Numbered from the stretch's first letter, positions 10,572-22,624 are shown. The stretch: DNA of 64,000 bases from Corydoras sp. C115 (GCA_019802505.1 JAFMOC010000519.1:1-64000), one strand, 5' to 3'. Made by a program: numbers and translations. Notes: generated by a model not told the origin, from the letters alone.

Positions 10572-10868
10572 ACTCTCAGTGCGAAAATCCTAAAACCTGC
10601 AACTTTAATGGGACGTGTTATGTTGCTGTGGGACAACAAGTGGAACTGCAGGTGTCTCAGGAATGTGAACTAATCATGATCGGTAATACTGGTGGTGGTG
10701 AGCTTCCCATATGCAGGAGAAAAGAAACAAAATATGGATGGCAGTTTTATACTGGAAATTCTACTATTATGAAAAGTGCAGCAAAAAATGACTCAGGAAA
10801 TTACAGTTTACACACCTATATAGACGGGAAAAAGATAAGCATTTCTACTCTCCAGGTCAATGTTGAAG
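10572..10868 (+). CDS. Receptor copy 1, exon 2: V-like Ig domain
   Basis: The acceptor TTTCTACAG and donor GTAAGA bound 297 bases, phase 1 to phase 1, coding 99 residues. The domain opens CNFNGTCYVAVGQQVELQV and has the F-strand signature KNDSGNYSL, typical of CD2/CD48/SLAM V-like domains that lack the B-F disulphide. Probable N-glycosylation sites are NGT, NST, NDS and NYS. Copy 1 has Cys at domain positions 4 and 48, both replaced in copy 2 (Tyr and His), suggesting they pair. Against copy 2 there are 24 base differences, 19 of them amino-acid changing by my count. Confidence 0.8.
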
Positions 10869-10903
10869 GTAAGACACAATTATAAATAATTACATTATAT
10901 ACG

Positions 10904-11132
10904 TGGGCTGCGCGGCTTAGTGGCTAGCTATGAATTCGCTGTTCGAATCCCAATCTAGATGGAGTTTCCATGTTCTCCCTGTGTTCGCGTGGGTTTCCTC
11001 CGGGTTTCCGGTTTCCTACCACAGTCCAAAAACATGGACCAATGTAAATTGAGTGCTCCAAATTGCCCCATATATTGCCCCCATGTTTTTGCGTGTGTTT
11101 GTGTGAGTGAGTGTGTGGCCAGCGATAGATTG
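10904..11132 (+). mobile_element. SINE 5' part, older than the gene duplication
   Basis: A diverged SINE head and body running to CAGCGATAGATT, where the Gypsy element begins. The tail remnant GGAGATAATAGATGG lies at about 12452-12470. The same SINE, uninterrupted, is present in copy 2 at about 63290-63590, so the SINE predates and the Gypsy element postdates the duplication. Confidence 0.7.
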
Positions 11133-12454
11133 TGTCAGCGACGGAGTAAAGGACAGCGCAATCACAGATCAATGCAATGCTGTTTATTAGCACAAGGTGA
11201 GGTTCTCCATAGATAGCAGAACAAACAAAACAAAGAAAAACACAAAATAACCACCGCCTATATAGAATAGTGCTAACCTTCCTAGGGTCCATTTGTAAAC
11301 CATCAGCAGTTTTCAGTATGAATTCGTCTCCGAGGAAAAGGAAAAAAAAAAAAAAAAAAAAAACAGAACAAAATGGAGACCAATGAATAATGTCCTGAGA
11401 AGCCCACGAGATGACTTGGTCATGCCACTGAAGCCAAGGCAGCCCTAGAATAATACCATGAATACCATCTTTGAATACCATCTCTGCTGAAATCTCTCTC
11501 CGCAGACCCTATCGGTATGCCATGATAAGAGCAAGTTCGTTCCAACCACTGTGTGCCGCCAGAGTTTGAAACTCTAAAGCATAGTCTGCTACCGAGCGTG
11601 AGCTCTGCCGAAGTTCATATAATAGTTCTCCCACAGAACGACCCTGACGCGGGTTAAAAAACGTGCTTTTAAACCGTTCAAGAAACAAAGAACAGTCACG
11701 TGATTCTGCACCGCGGGCGTTCCATAACACAGAACCTCAGTTGCCAGCGCGTCTGCGCAAGCGCAAAATAATGAACTAAATTTTCTGTTAGCGGGCGGGC
11801 GATTAGCGAAATACATAGAACACTGCAGAAGAAATAACTCACAGACCTCGGAATTTCCATCAAATCGCTCTGGTTCAGCTACCGTAAGCAGGGATACTGC
11901 CAAACTGGAGGTGGCTGAAAACCTTGAAGCATCGGAAGACGCAGTGGAGGTGGTAGTGACAGTGGGCTGAAGAAATCCGCGTTTCAACCGGTCCTGACAC
12001 TCCAAGATTGATCCCATGGCCTTAGAAAGTTCAAGTATTTCCTGCCGTAGTTCACAGAGGAAGCGTCCTTGTTCCCGTAGTGCGTGCATCTGATCTGTGG
12101 ATTGAGACGCGCCAATGTTCCTGACATCGTATCTGTCAGCGACGGAGTAAATGAGAGCGCAATCACAGATCAATGCGATGCTGTATATTAGCACAAGGTG
12201 AGGTTCTCCAAGGAGAGCGGAACAAACAAAACGAAGAAAAACACAAAATAACCACCGCCTATATGCGGAGAAAAAACAAACAAAACGAAACAGGCAAACT
12301 GCGTAACCCACGATGATGACGATCGCCGACGCAGAAAGACCACTGGAGAAGTGCAAATACAAGTTGAGGTCTAATCCTAGAGAGAGAAAACACATGTAGC
12401 AAGTGAGCGTGATATGACGCGAGGAAGAAACCCGGAAACAGAGCTAAGGAGATA
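11133..12454 (-). mobile_element. Deleted Gypsy (Ty3-type) retrotransposon
   Basis: Two LTR segments starting TGTCAGCGACGGAG lie at 11133 and 12134. The left one is cut off after about 11265; the right one runs to about 12454. Between them on the minus strand lies a gag-like region (about 12160-11509) with PERFDG and later SVADYALEFQTLA, as in fish Gypsy gag. A protease end (LGLPWLQWHD, about 11420) follows. Reverse transcriptase, RNase H and integrase are gone. Confidence 0.75.
11280..12160 (-). pseudogene. Gypsy gag with protease remnant, frameshifted
   Basis: The reading runs from upstream of 12100 (a coiled-coil-like stretch LCELRQEILELSKAMG), through PERFDGNSEVCELFLLQCS near 11850, to a second frame at 11730-11509 (NARGAESRDCSLFLERFK, then SVADYALEFQ). 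The change of frame near 11720 breaks the protein. A further frame (LGLPWLQWHDQVISWASQ, about 11440-11380) matches the end of a Gypsy aspartic protease. Gag would bind and package element RNA. This copy is non-functional. Confidence 0.7.
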
Positions 12455-12565
12455 ATAGATGGATATATACATGTACAATACAACATAAACTATTTAATGT
12501 ACATGAAAATGTCTTGTAATGTACATGAAAACTTAAAATATTAAGTAATTTGAAATTTGAACGTG

Positions 12566-12947
12566 TGTCACACCTGTCGACCTGGAACTAAGCGCGGCTG
12601 CGCAAATCAAGCGCAGAGCCGCAGCACTCTAATGCGCAGAAGGGTGCCAGGCACGCAGGTAGTACGAACATGGAATTTATTACGGTGCTCAAACACCAAA
12701 CACACAGGTACATAGAGACAGGTGCAAAATAAAATCCAAGACGCACACGGATGACAAGAAACCCCGGAACTAAATACCCTAACACATCCCATCACGTGCA
12801 CTGAACCACCCAATGAAACCGAGAAGCTAATTAACTAAAACACCCTGACGAGACAGCTAATTAACTAGACACACGGACACAGAACACAGAACCCAAAAAC
12901 AAAAGAACAGAATGACAGAAAAACAGGTGCCCTAGGCACCCGTTACA
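12566..12947 (-). mobile_element. Solo LTR, 382 bp
   Basis: On the plus strand it starts TGTCACACCTG and ends CCCGTTACA, and the sense strand begins TGTAACGGGTGCCTAGGGCACC, closely like the LTR at 459-809. The sense-strand AATAAA is the complement of TTTATT near 12678. Near-matching 5-bp flanks (ACGTG / ACATG) suggest a target duplication. It is absent from copy 2, where about 150 bases of host sequence lost from copy 1 can still be read. Confidence 0.7.
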
Positions 12948-13515
12948 ACATGAAATAAAGTATTATACAAAGTGTCTTAGAGACTACATAATTTTTTTCC
13001 TTTCAAAAAAATTAATAAATGAACCATTATATAACATTTTTATAGAAACATTTCATATTTAAGCTTATAGCTTTGTAATGAGTTATACATTTTTGAACAT
13101 GAAATTGCAATTTCACCAAAACCAAAGGAAGTTAACCCTTTAAAATGGCAGTCAGTAAAATTCAAACATTAATAAATGATCAAAGTAAATAAACATTATT
13201 TAATAAACATGTAATTCCAAATTTTTACTTTTATTGTGGAGATGTCACAAAAGAATTTCACTGCTGGCTGTACCGTGTATAACATGTGACTAATATATAT
13301 ACATGTATACATGTGACTAATAAACTTCATTTGATCTAATTTATTCTAAAATAAGAAAACCTAGTCTAAAGAAAAGCTCAAATATCATTTTTATTATTAT
13401 TTGATACAAATGTGTTTATCCCTTTCCCCCTTTTTCATCCAATTAATTATATGACAAAATATTTAGTGTGATACATTTCATCTTTGAAATGTTTATATAT
13501 ATAAGTGTGTATATA
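12948..13515. other. Intron 2 sequence, no gene
   Basis: AT-rich intron DNA matching the end of the window (63815-64000) as far as 13139. A repeated ACATGTGACTAATA motif occurs near 13285-13320. Nothing else is recognised. Confidence 0.5.
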
Positions 13516-15065
13516 CAGGTCCTTCACAAAAAATTTGCAAATTGTGATGAAGTTAATTATTTTCCATAATGTAATGATAAAAATTGAACTTTCATATATT
13601 TTATTCATTGCACACCAACTGAAATATTTTTTATTGTTTCAATACTGATGATTTTGGCATACAGCTCATGAAAACCCAAAATTCCTATCCCACAAAATTA
13701 GCATATTTCATCCGACTAATAAAAGAAAAGTGTTTTTAATACAAAAAAAGTCAACCTTCAAATTATTATGTTCAGTTATGCTCTTAATACTTGGTTGGGA
13801 ATCCTTTTGCAGAAATGACTGCTTCAATGCGGCGTGGCATGGAGGCAATCAGCCTGTGGCACTGCTGAGGTGTTATGGAGGTCCAGGATGCTTCAATAGC
13901 GGCCTTAAGCTCATCCAGAGTGCTGGGTCTTGCGTCTCTCAACTTTCTCTTCACAATATCCCACAGATTCTCTATGGGGTTGAGGTCAGGAGAGTTGGCA
14001 GGCCAATTGAGCACAGTAATACCATGGTCAGTAAACCATTTACCAGTGGTTTTGGCACTGTGAGCAGGTGCCATGTCATGCTGAAAAATGAACTCTTCAT
14101 TCAATCTCCATAAAGCTCTTCAGCAAATGGAAGCATGAAGTGCTCCAAAATATCCTGATAGCTAGATGCATTGACCCTGCCCTTGATAAAACACAGTGGA
14201 CCAACACCAGCAGCTGACATGGCACTCCAGACCATCACTGACTGTGGGTACTTGACACTGGACTTCAGACATTTTTGGCATTTCCTTCTCCCCAGTCTTC
14301 CTCCAGACTCTGGCACCTTGATTTCGGAATAACATGTAAAATTTGCTTTCATCGGAAAAAAGTACTTTGGACCACTGAGCAGTAGTCCAGTGCTGCTTCT
14401 CTGTAGTCCAGGTCAGGCGCTTCTGCCATTGTTTCTGGTTCAAAAGTGGCTTGACCTGGGGAATGCGGCACCTGTAGCCAATTTCTTGCACATGCCTGTG
14501 CACGGTGGCTCTGGATATTTCTTCTCCAGACTCAGTCCACTGCTTCCGCAGGTCCCCCAAGGTCTGGAAACGGCCCTTCTCCACAATCTTCCTCAGGGTC
14601 CGGTCACCTCTTCTCGTTGTGCAGCATTTTCTGCCACACTTTTTCCTTCCCACAGACTTCCCACTGAGGTGCCTTGATACAACACTCTGGGAACAGCCTA
14701 TTCGTTTAGAAAATTCTTTCTGTGTCTTACCCTCTTGCTTGTCTTACCCTCTTGGTGTCAATGATGGCCTTCTGGACAGCAGTCAGGTCGGCACTCTTAC
14801 CCATGATTTTGGTTTTGAGTAATGAACCAGGCTGGGAGTGTTTAGAGTTAATTCGTTGATTCAGATGATTAGGTTAATAGCTCGTTTAGAGAACCTTTTC
14901 ATGATATGCTAATTTTGTGAGATTTTGGGTTTTCATGAGCTGGATGCCAAAATCATCAGTATTAAAACAATAAAAGACTTGAAATATTTCAGTTGGTGTG
15001 CAATGAATCTAAAATATAAGTTTAATTTTTATCATTACATTACGGAAAAGAATTAACTTTACCAT
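13516..15065 (-). mobile_element. Tc1-family transposon, inactive
   Basis: Inverted terminal sequences pair 13516-13620 (CAGGTCCTTCAC, then AATGTAATGATAAAAATT) with 14960-15060 (TTTTTATCATTACATTA). The outer end on the right is cut off or diverged after AATTAACTTT. Each end also has a sub-terminal repeat containing AATTTTGTGAG/CACAAAATTAGC. The transposase between them is broken. It sits in intron 2 of the receptor. Confidence 0.75.
13784..14804 (-). pseudogene. Tc1-like transposase, frameshifted
   Basis: The ATG at 14804 starts MGKSADLTAVQKAI. A short local duplication (CTTACCCTCTTG twice, about 14730-14755) shifts the frame. Later frames give the helix-turn-helix region (14653-14300), the first catalytic Asp in FSDESKF, a second frameshift near 14300, then HDMAPAHSA and SPDLNPIENLWD, ending KGFPTKY at 13784. 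At least two frame changes prevent a full protein. In an intact element it would cut and paste the transposon at TA sites. Confidence 0.8.
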
Positions 15066-15195
15066 GTGAATAAACAATACTATAATAATTAATAACAGTA
15101 ATGTCGAAACATGCCTAGTTATTTTAAAGTTATTTTACATTATTTAAAGTTGATGATATTTATAATATTATTTATGTTAAATCTATGATCTGCAG

Positions 15196-15450
15196 AACCA
15201 GTTTCCTCTGTGAATGTTTGGTACAGATGTTTTTCTAATAAGAAAAGGATGGTGTACTGTTCTGCCAATGGAGATGAGCTTAAGTTTAACTGGACAACAT
15301 CCTCACTGTCAGAAAATGCACTGCTACAATCGCTGAGTGACACGAACAAAACCCTTCAACTGGATGGTGAAGAAATGATAATTGTCACCTGCCATTTACA
15401 TAATGAAGTCAGCAATGAAAGCAAATCTATTCAAGTGCATCCATGCCATC
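15196..15450 (+). CDS. Receptor copy 1, exon 3: C2-type Ig domain
   Basis: GATCTGCAG acceptor, GTGAGT donor, 255 bases, phase 1 to 1. The 85 residues start EPVSSVNVWYRC and carry four cysteines (YRC, VYC, VTC, HPC) spaced for the two disulphides of SLAM/CD2 membrane-proximal domains. The Trp of FNWT and glycosylation sites NWT, NKT and NES are present. The order V-like then four-Cys C2 is the main reason for the CD2/SLAM family call. The copy-2 counterpart lies beyond the window. Confidence 0.8.
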
Positions 15451-15712
15451 GTGAGTCTCTCCACTTTTATTACAATATTACAAACACTAACAGCAACAAT
15501 GATGCAGCAATTATCAAGTCACCACACATGCTTCCTAAAGAAATGACTATGAAATTATTGCATTAGTGATGTATTTTATGTTTAACTTTACTAAATTGGG
15601 AAATTTTCTAAAATGGAATAAAAAAAATTAAATCTTGTGTTTGTTTATTCACTTGACACCTAAAACAAAAGATGTTTGTGTTTTCAATGATGAATTTTGT
15701 TCTGTTTAACAG

Positions 15713-15784
15713 TAACACATTTGAACGAAATGCCTGCAACACACCTACAAACTCTGGATAATGTCACAACTGCATCACAGCCCT
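15713..15784 (+). CDS. Receptor copy 1, exon 4: stalk
   Basis: TTTAACAG acceptor and GTAAAT donor enclose 72 bases, phase 1 to 1. The 24 residues are Thr-rich (ending NVTTASQP) with one glycosylation site, fitting an extracellular stalk between Ig domain and membrane. The lack of a fold makes this less certain than the Ig exons. Confidence 0.6.
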
Positions 15785-15835
15785 GTAAATTTAAATTGAC
15801 TTTTTTAATCATTTTGAAATTAGATATATTAAATC

Positions 15836-16179
15836 GGCGGCACGGTGGCTTAGTGGTTAGCACGTTCGCCTCTCAGCGCTAGGGATTCCCGGTTCGAATC
15901 CCCATCTGGGTGGAGTTTTCATGTTCTCCCCGTGTCCGCGTGGGTTTCCTCCGGGTTCTCCGGTTTCCTCCCACAGTCCAAAAACATGGATCAAATCAAT
16001 TGAATTCTCAAAATTGCCCCATATAGAGTGTGTCTGTGTGAGTGAGTGTGTGCCCAGCGATGGATTGGCGCCCTGTCCTGGGTCTATCTACCCAGCGCCC
16101 GAAACGTTCTCCCCTGGATGGGCATGGGGAACCCCACCGCAACCCTACTAGAGGATAAAGCGGGAGATAATGAATGAAT
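15836..16179 (+). mobile_element. tRNA-derived SINE, full length, 13-bp target duplication
   Basis: A near-consensus copy: A box TGGCTTAGTGG, B box GGTTCGAATCC, and a tail of GAATGAATG. The duplication GATATATTAAATC lies at 15823-15835 and 16180-16192. It is in the intron after the stalk exon. Confidence 0.85.
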
Positions 16180-16194
16180 GATATATTAAATCTA

Positions 16195-16487
16195 CACTAG
16201 GGTTGCAGGGGCATTCCCCATGCCCATCCATTGGAAAATGTCTGGGGTGCTGGGCAGATACACCCAGGACAGGGCACCAACCAATCACCAGACACACACT
16301 TAGTCACGCATACTATATATAGGCAATTATTGCAGCCATTTTACCTTGAATTCATGTTTTTGGATTGTGGTAGGAAACCAGACAACCCAGAGAAATCCCA
16401 CGTTTACATGAGGAGAAAATGGAAACTCAGGATTTAAACCTGCAACCCCAGTGCTAAAACGTGCTGTGTAGACACCGTGCTGCCCCA
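16195..16487 (-). mobile_element. Old diverged SINE
   Basis: Minus-orientation relative of the same SINE with many substitutions and indels (GGCATTCCCCATGCCCATCC near 16213, a degraded head ending CACCGTGCTGCCCC). No clear target duplication. Confidence 0.65.
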
Positions 16488-17070
16488 TTATTGAAATTAT
16501 TTGATTTATTGCCTATTCTTGCTCTATACAATACTTATTTTCTAAATACCAATTCAGGCACATGATAGTGGTAACTTCACATATTATTAAATCTTCCATA
16601 TTGTGGTCACTTATGCACCTTCATGCCATCACCGCTAACAGTCTGAATGATGTTTTTATCTTTGGTATACAAAATTAACGTCATTTTTTCCCAAAATAAG
16701 TTCGTCAGAAAGCAAAAGACATATCCACTGTCTATCACTTCTTCATCTTAAATAAATTTGGGCTTATTTAACTATACAGCTTTTCTGTGCAAAATATAGT
16801 TTCAGGATTTCAAAGCAGGTAATTTTCCATATGGCTTTTAGGCAAAGTGATTAAATTCCTGAATTTCAATTCATTTGGTCATTAGATGACAATATTCCCA
16901 TGAAGTTTGGTATTAATCTGTGTTGTACTGCATCAAAAAGCAAAAAAATTCTTACACAGACTAAGCCATTTGTGAATGCTCCCATTTTATTTCATGTTTA
17001 TCACTTCTTTTTTTTTTACTAGTTAAATTGTTTATTCCAGAAACTTTCAAAACAGTGTTACTTGAAACTT

Positions 17071-17428
17071 CCATTCATCCATCCATTATCTTCCGCTTTA
17101 TCCTATATTAGGGTCGCGGGGGGGGGGGGTTCCCCATGCCCATCCAGGGGAGAACGTTTCGGGCGCTGGGCAGATACACCCAGGACAGGGCGCCAATCTA
17201 TCGCTGGGCACACACACTCACACGCATACACACTCTATATGGGGCAATTTTAGAGAACTCAATTGACTTGATCCATGTTTGTGGACTGTGGGAGGAAACC
17301 GGAGAACCCGGAGGAAACCCACGCGGACACGGGGAGAACATGGAAACTCCACCCAGATGGGGATTCGAACCGGGAATCCTTAGTGCTGAGAGGCGAACGT
17401 GCTAACCACTAAGCTACCGTGCCGCCCT
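17071..17428 (-). mobile_element. tRNA-derived SINE, full length, 11-bp target duplication
   Basis: A complete minus-strand copy with CCATCC tail and head ending GCTACCGTGCCGCCC. ACTTGAAACTT is duplicated at 17060-17070 and 17429-17439. Confidence 0.85.
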
Positions 17429-17521
17429 ACTTGAAACTTTTTTGTCTTATTTTGCTGCTTTCCCAAATGTGTGACAGGCATTCATTTTTAAATTAGTTTA
17501 AATAAAAAAAAAAAATCTATT

Positions 17522-17690
17522 TATCTGGTGGCTTAACGGTTAGCACCTTCATCTCTCACATGGCTTCAAGGTAAACTGAATGCCCTAAACTGCCACATAT
17601 AGTGTGTGTGTTTGTCTGGGTGAGTGAGTGTGCCCAGTAATGGATTGGCGCCCTGTCATGCCCAGCAGCAATGAATGAATGAAATATCTA
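17522..17690 (+). mobile_element. Degraded SINE fragment
   Basis: A head-like GGTGGCTTAACGGTTAGCACC joins directly to GGTAAACTGAATGCC and the GTGTGTTTGT, CCCAGTAATGGATTGGCGCC block, with an internal deletion. Tail AATGAATGAAA. Confidence 0.6.
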
Positions 17691-18400
17691 GCAATTAATT
17701 TTGTAATAATTTAAACATCATAAATATAATTTTCCATTTTGTTTATAAAGTAAATATTCTGGCGAATTAACAAATTAAAAATTTTGTTAATCTTAATAAA
17801 GTGTCCCAAATGCAAATTGGGTTTGTGGGATCACATTATACAGTTTACCATTCAAAGCTGCATTCAAGTAAAGCAGAAAATATTGGAACATGGCAAAGTA
17901 TTAAAATAATTGTACCTACAATATATTCAGTATACTGTTTTAAATGTGTGTACTGTGCAAAAGTTTGGTACTTATTGAAGAATACATATATATCAAATTC
18001 AGTACAGTTCATCGTGCAATATAACAGTATTTTCTTAAAATATGTAGAATAAAATATGCATTAGTAAGCCCACCCCATTACAAACCATGTGCCGTAGCCA
18101 GTTTTATGACATGCAGTTACATAATAGAGAAACTAGCAATTGCAGTTCTTGAAAAAGATTGTCAACCTAAGAGAGACACTTAGTTGTTTTAAAGTTTCGC
18201 CGGAATTTTTTTGTGCACTTATGGACTATCAGACTCATTGTCTTTGTTTGTCTATTTTTTTGATTGAACACTCTAAGGTTCCATACTTATTCATTCATTA
18301 ACTGTCTACTGGTAAAAATTTAAATTTTTTACGTCAGCTGAACTATTATACTGTCAATGCACTTCTTCAACCTTATAATTGACTTTACTTGGCTGAACAT
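17691..18400. other. Intronic DNA, nothing recognised
   Basis: AT-rich sequence inside the receptor gene. The open frame at 17801-18052 has no exon borders or family features. Confidence 0.45.
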
Positions 18401-18409
18401 GCTACTCCG

Positions 18410-18760
18410 CTGTTAGTTCAAGCACTCATCCTATCCTGGCTTAATTATTGTAATGTGTTGCTTGTCGGATTCCCAGCTTCCACAATCAGGCCTCTACAAT
18501 TCAGAACTATGCAGTTCTGAATTGTACACTCCAACTCATTCACTTCGCTCTGGTGATGATTGTCACCTGGTGATTCCACTTCACCGAGGAGCTAATTCTC
18601 ACTCCGTGGCGTTCACCACTGCAAAATGGTGGAACGATCTTCCCTTGCAGGATCAGTGTAGCTGGTTTTTCTCCATAACTACTGACTTGTGGTGTTCTCA
18701 TTTGTAAGTCACTTTGGATAAAAGCGACTGTTGAATGACTAAATGTAAATGTATAATGTT
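18410..18760 (+). pseudogene. L2-like LINE 3' fragment
   Basis: Broken frames translate to pieces of a reverse-transcriptase C-terminus (LILSWLNYCNVLL, YTPTHSLRSGDDCHL, WNDLP). The fragment ends with the typical L2-type tail TTGTAAGTCACTTTGGATAAAAGCG. Confidence 0.65.
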
Positions 18761-19154
18761 TGTGTCAGAGTGTCCGAGGAGGCAAAATACCATTTGCCTT
18801 CCAAAACTGCCTTTTTATAATAATAATAATACATTTATTGTATAGGCACCTTTCCGTCACACAAGGACACCGTATAAAAGTGCAAATAAGCATAAAATAA
18901 AAACAAGACACAGAACACACAACATATTAAAAGTATGTTAAAATAAAAACAATGATCAGATGGAGAAGGCCAGTTTAAACAGGTGAGTTTTGAGTGCGGA
19001 TTTGAATTGTGAAAGTGAGGTGATGTGTCTTATGTCAGGTGGTTCCAAAGTTGGGGAGCAGAGCGGCTGAAAGCTCTGTACCCCATGGTGGTAAGGCGAG
19101 CAGTGGGGACAGTCAGGAGGATAGAGGAGGATGATCGGAGGGAGCGAGATGGAA

Positions 19155-20431
19155 CTACAACCTGTAGAAGAGAGGAGAGATATGGTGGAGACAGGTTGTG
19201 AATGGCTTTAAAGGTGAGCAGAAGGATTTTATAATTGATGCGGAACTTGACCGGGAGCCAGTGAAGCTGTTGGAGGACAGGAGTGATGTGGTGGAAACTG
19301 GGGGTTTTGGTGATGATGCGAGCAGCTGAATTCTGGACCAGTTGAAGCTTATGAAGAGATTTGTGGGTGAGACCAAAAAGAAGAGAGTTGCAGTAATCTA
19401 ATCGCGAGGTGACGAGGCTATGAACAAGAATGGCGGCAGCATGAGGGGTAAGAGAGGGGCTAAGACGGTTAATGTTGCGAAGGTGGAAGTAGGCAGACCG
19501 GGTGATGTTGTTGATGTGTGATTAAAACGAGAGGGTACCATCCAGAATGACACCCAGACTCTTTACCTGTGCAGAGGGTGAAACGTAACAATTGTCAATA
19601 TTAAGAGAAAAACTGTCAATTTTGGAAAGAATTGATTTTGTGCCAAGAAGGAGAACCTCAGTTTTATCACTGTTAAGTGATAAATTTGAATTGAACCAGG
19701 ATTTAATTTCAGCCAGGCAGTCAGTAAGGTAGGAGGGTGGAAGATTGGAAGTGGGTTTGGTTCGCAAGGTAGAGCTGGGTGTCATCTGCGTAACAGTGGA
19801 AATGAATGTTGTATTTGCGGAAGATAGTACCAAGGGGAAGGAGATAAATGATAAATAAGAGGGGTCCCAGGACAGAGCCCTGGGGCACACCCGAGGTGAC
19901 AGAGGAATGCTGAGAAGAAAAAGTTTTGAGCTGAATGAACTGAGTGCGGTTTGTGAGGTATGATATAAACCAGTTTAAAGGAGTCTGAGTGATACCAATG
20001 GAGACTAATCTATTGAGGAGTGTGGTGTGACCGATGGTGTCAAAAGCTGCACTTAGATCAAGGAGGATGAGTATGGAGAGTAGACCAGAATCAGCTGCCA
20101 TGAGGAGGTCATTAGTGATTTTTGTGAGTGCAGTTTCTGTACTGTGAAGAACGCGAAATCCAGATTGGAACTGTTCATAGAGGTTATTGGAAGATAGGTA
20201 AGTATGTAATTGAGCTGCTACTGTTTTCTCAAGGATTTTTGAGATAAAGGGTAAATTAGAAATTGGGCGTAGGTTGTTGAAATTAGTGGGGTCTGTACCT
20301 GTTTTTTTTTTTTTCAGAATTGGGGTTGTTGCTGCAGTTTTGAATGGTGCAGGAACAGTTCCAGTGGAAAGAGACGAATGGATGATGGCAGAAATTAAAG
20401 GGAGCAAGGAAGGGAGGCAGGCTTTAACCAA
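19155..20431 (-). pseudogene. LINE reverse transcriptase and C-terminal region, broken
   Basis: 20431-19721 is open and contains LRPISNLPFISKILEK, LDLSAAFDTIGH, GVPQGSVLGPLLF and FHCYADDTQLYL, the conserved reverse-transcriptase blocks including the catalytic YADD. The next frame (19890-19522) has SDKTEVLLLGTK and KSLGVILDGTLSF. The C-terminal portion (19376-19155) is in yet another frame. Confidence 0.8.
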
Positions 20432-20558
20432 GACTGTAGGGAGAGGATCCAGCTGACAGGTGGATGACTTAGATTTAAGGATGACATCTGAAATTTCGGA
20501 ATAAGAGGGAAGCTGAAAGGAAGAAAAAGAGTGAACAGGAGGAGAAGATTCAGGAGAT

Positions 20559-20992
20559 TGTTACGTTTCATAAAAAACGGTCAGAAATCGGTGGTTCCAT
20601 TCCAAAATAATTTAATGCATTTTACTGAATAGACAGTGTAAAATATCAAACAATGAAAATATGGATGATAGCAACCCGTTGCTATCCCCCGAGAGCTCTG
20701 CCCGAAGTCCTCTCGTTCGTCCATTTAAGTCTTTCAGGAGGGCGTGACCTGCTTCTTCTGTGTGTGCGAACCCTCCAGACAACAGTCTTTGTTCATGTGT
20801 ACATTGACCAAAACATCTCTATCTTCAAACCCATCTGGTCCTGCTTCCTGCCTTCTCCTAGGGCATGAACTTAAGACCTGTTTCTATTGACTGTCCCATT
20901 GTTCAAATTTCTCCCGCTCATCTTGCGACCGCATATTCATGGTCTTTCATACACTAATTCCACCATTGACATTTCATCAGTATCTCCCAACA
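20559..20992 (-). mobile_element. Probable solo LTR inside the LINE
   Basis: This 434-bp block interrupts LINE sequence. It starts TGTTACG and ends CCCAACA on the plus strand, complementary LTR-style ends. It has an ATTAAA-type signal on the minus strand. A 5-bp target duplication was not found, so the boundaries are tentative. Confidence 0.45.
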
Positions 20993-21043
20993 GTTCATTA
21001 GTTGATCAATCCATCGGGAATTACTAAATATTGTTTCAGAGTA

Positions 21044-22624
21044 TTAAAAAACCTTACAAGATATACCAGGTATAATGTTGGAAGTAAGATGGTTATGTAT
21101 GTTTTTAATTTTTTCATTAAAAAATGACATGAGGGAGTTGCAGAAGGCAGTTGAGCAAAGGTGAGATGGCAAAGAGTCAGGAGCTTGAGTGATATTCTTA
21201 TATAATGAGAACAATGACTTGTTGTTACCTTCATTAGAACAGATTATGCTAGTGCAGTAGTTGGATTTAGCTTGGGTGATACAGTCCTTATAATGTAACA
21301 GATGGTTTTTATAAATGTCCTGGTGAATGGTTAGGCCAGTTTTGTTGTAGAGCCGCTCAAGTTGCCGTCCTTTGGCTTTCATGAGCCGAAGTTCGGACGT
21401 AAACCAGGTGGCAGAATGAAAAAAGGTAACAGACCTGGTTTTTAGAGGAGCAATGGAATTTAGAATGTGGTTGAGTCCAGTATTATAATGTGAGACAAGC
21501 TCCTCGAGGGTGGTTGAGTTGTGAGTGTCTGTGAGGACGTGAATAGATGAGGAGAGAGAATCTAAATTAACGTCCTTAATGTTGCGGAAGGAAATAATGC
21601 GGGAGGGCTTAGTGATGGAAAGAGGGAGACTGACGGGAAATGAGAGGAGGAGATGGTCAGTTACGGAGAGATAATCCGTTGTAAGGTCAGTAGGTGAGAC
21701 GCCGGAGCAGCATATTAGGTCCAAAATGTGACCTTTAGCATGAGTGGGGACATCCGTATACTGCTGCAATCCAAAACTGTCAAGGCAAGATGTGAAGTCT
21801 TTGGTCAGTCGATTATTGATATTGTCCATATGAATGTTGAAATCTCCCAGCACTATATTATTTGGTGAGAGAGTGGAGAGATGAGTGAGCAGAGCAGCAA
21901 AGTCATTGAGAAAGTTATTATTTTGTTTAATATGACATAAACAGTTGTAATGATAGTGGGAGTTGATCCAGACAATTGACAAACTGTTGATTCGAAAGAG
22001 GGGAAGGTGGGAGCAGACACCGGCGAGACTTTACACTTCTCGCGGTGAATTATCGCGAGACCCCCCCCCCCTCTGGCCGGTATCACGAGGCTGGCAGATG
22101 TAAACAAACCCCGGAGGAGTGCATTCATTGAGTTGATGAAAGTCATTGGGTTGTTGCCAGGTCTCTGTTAAGCAGAGGAAGTCGAGCTTATGGTCGGTGA
22201 GGAAGTCCTGGATAAGATGTCCCTTACTCGTAAGCGAGCGGATATTGAGTAGACCGAAGTTGACAGTGGAGTTATCTGATTTGCCAGGAGTGTTAGCCGA
22301 CCGAGCTAAGCAGGCTAGCACACTGTGGTCAACAGCCCGACTGTTTCGTGGTGGACGACGAGAGGTAGACCAGATAGATTTTATTGTTTTCGATGAGTCC
22401 TCGTAGATGTTGCGGCGAGATCCGCGATGGATGTATCTCCGGCGGGGCAGGAAAGCTACTTCCGAATGGAGGAGTAGTGTAGCCGGTGGTAGTGCAGACT
22501 GGTGGAAGCGCAGCCGCAGGAGTTCAGCAGCAGAGTACTGAAGCAAACCGTTCGCCGGTTTGAGAACAGATGCCAGGAGAAACCACAGTAACACGGACCA
22601 GGTGTGGATCATGCCAGTTAACAT
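21044..22624 (-). pseudogene. LINE endonuclease domain, frameshifted
   Basis: The part at 22624-22031 contains LNIRSLTSKGHLI and FLCLTETW, the start of an apurinic endonuclease domain. After a frame change at a C-run near 22065, 21982-21044 contains VLGDFNIHMDN and DYLSVTDHLLL, the later catalytic motifs, then a linker toward the reverse transcriptase. In an intact LINE this domain nicks target DNA. Confidence 0.75.

Larger units (their letters stand above)
4868..13139 (+). repeat. Tandem segmental duplication, copy 1
   Basis: The sequence from about 4868 onward aligns with 60735-64000: the same promoter-side sequence, signal-peptide exon, V-like exon and following intron. Copy 1 is 8.3 kb against 3.3 kb because it carries post-duplication insertions: a SINE (6409-6769), a solo LTR (7177-7721), a SINE/LTR nest (7790-10273), a Gypsy element (11133-12454) and a solo LTR (12566-12947). 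Older repeats at about 6090-6340 and 10904-11132 are present in both copies. Confidence 0.85.

Noticed and set aside
15845..15910. tRNA-gene-like sequence with A and B boxes
   Set aside because: It is the head of a SINE and does not fold into a complete tRNA; the same applies to the other SINE heads.
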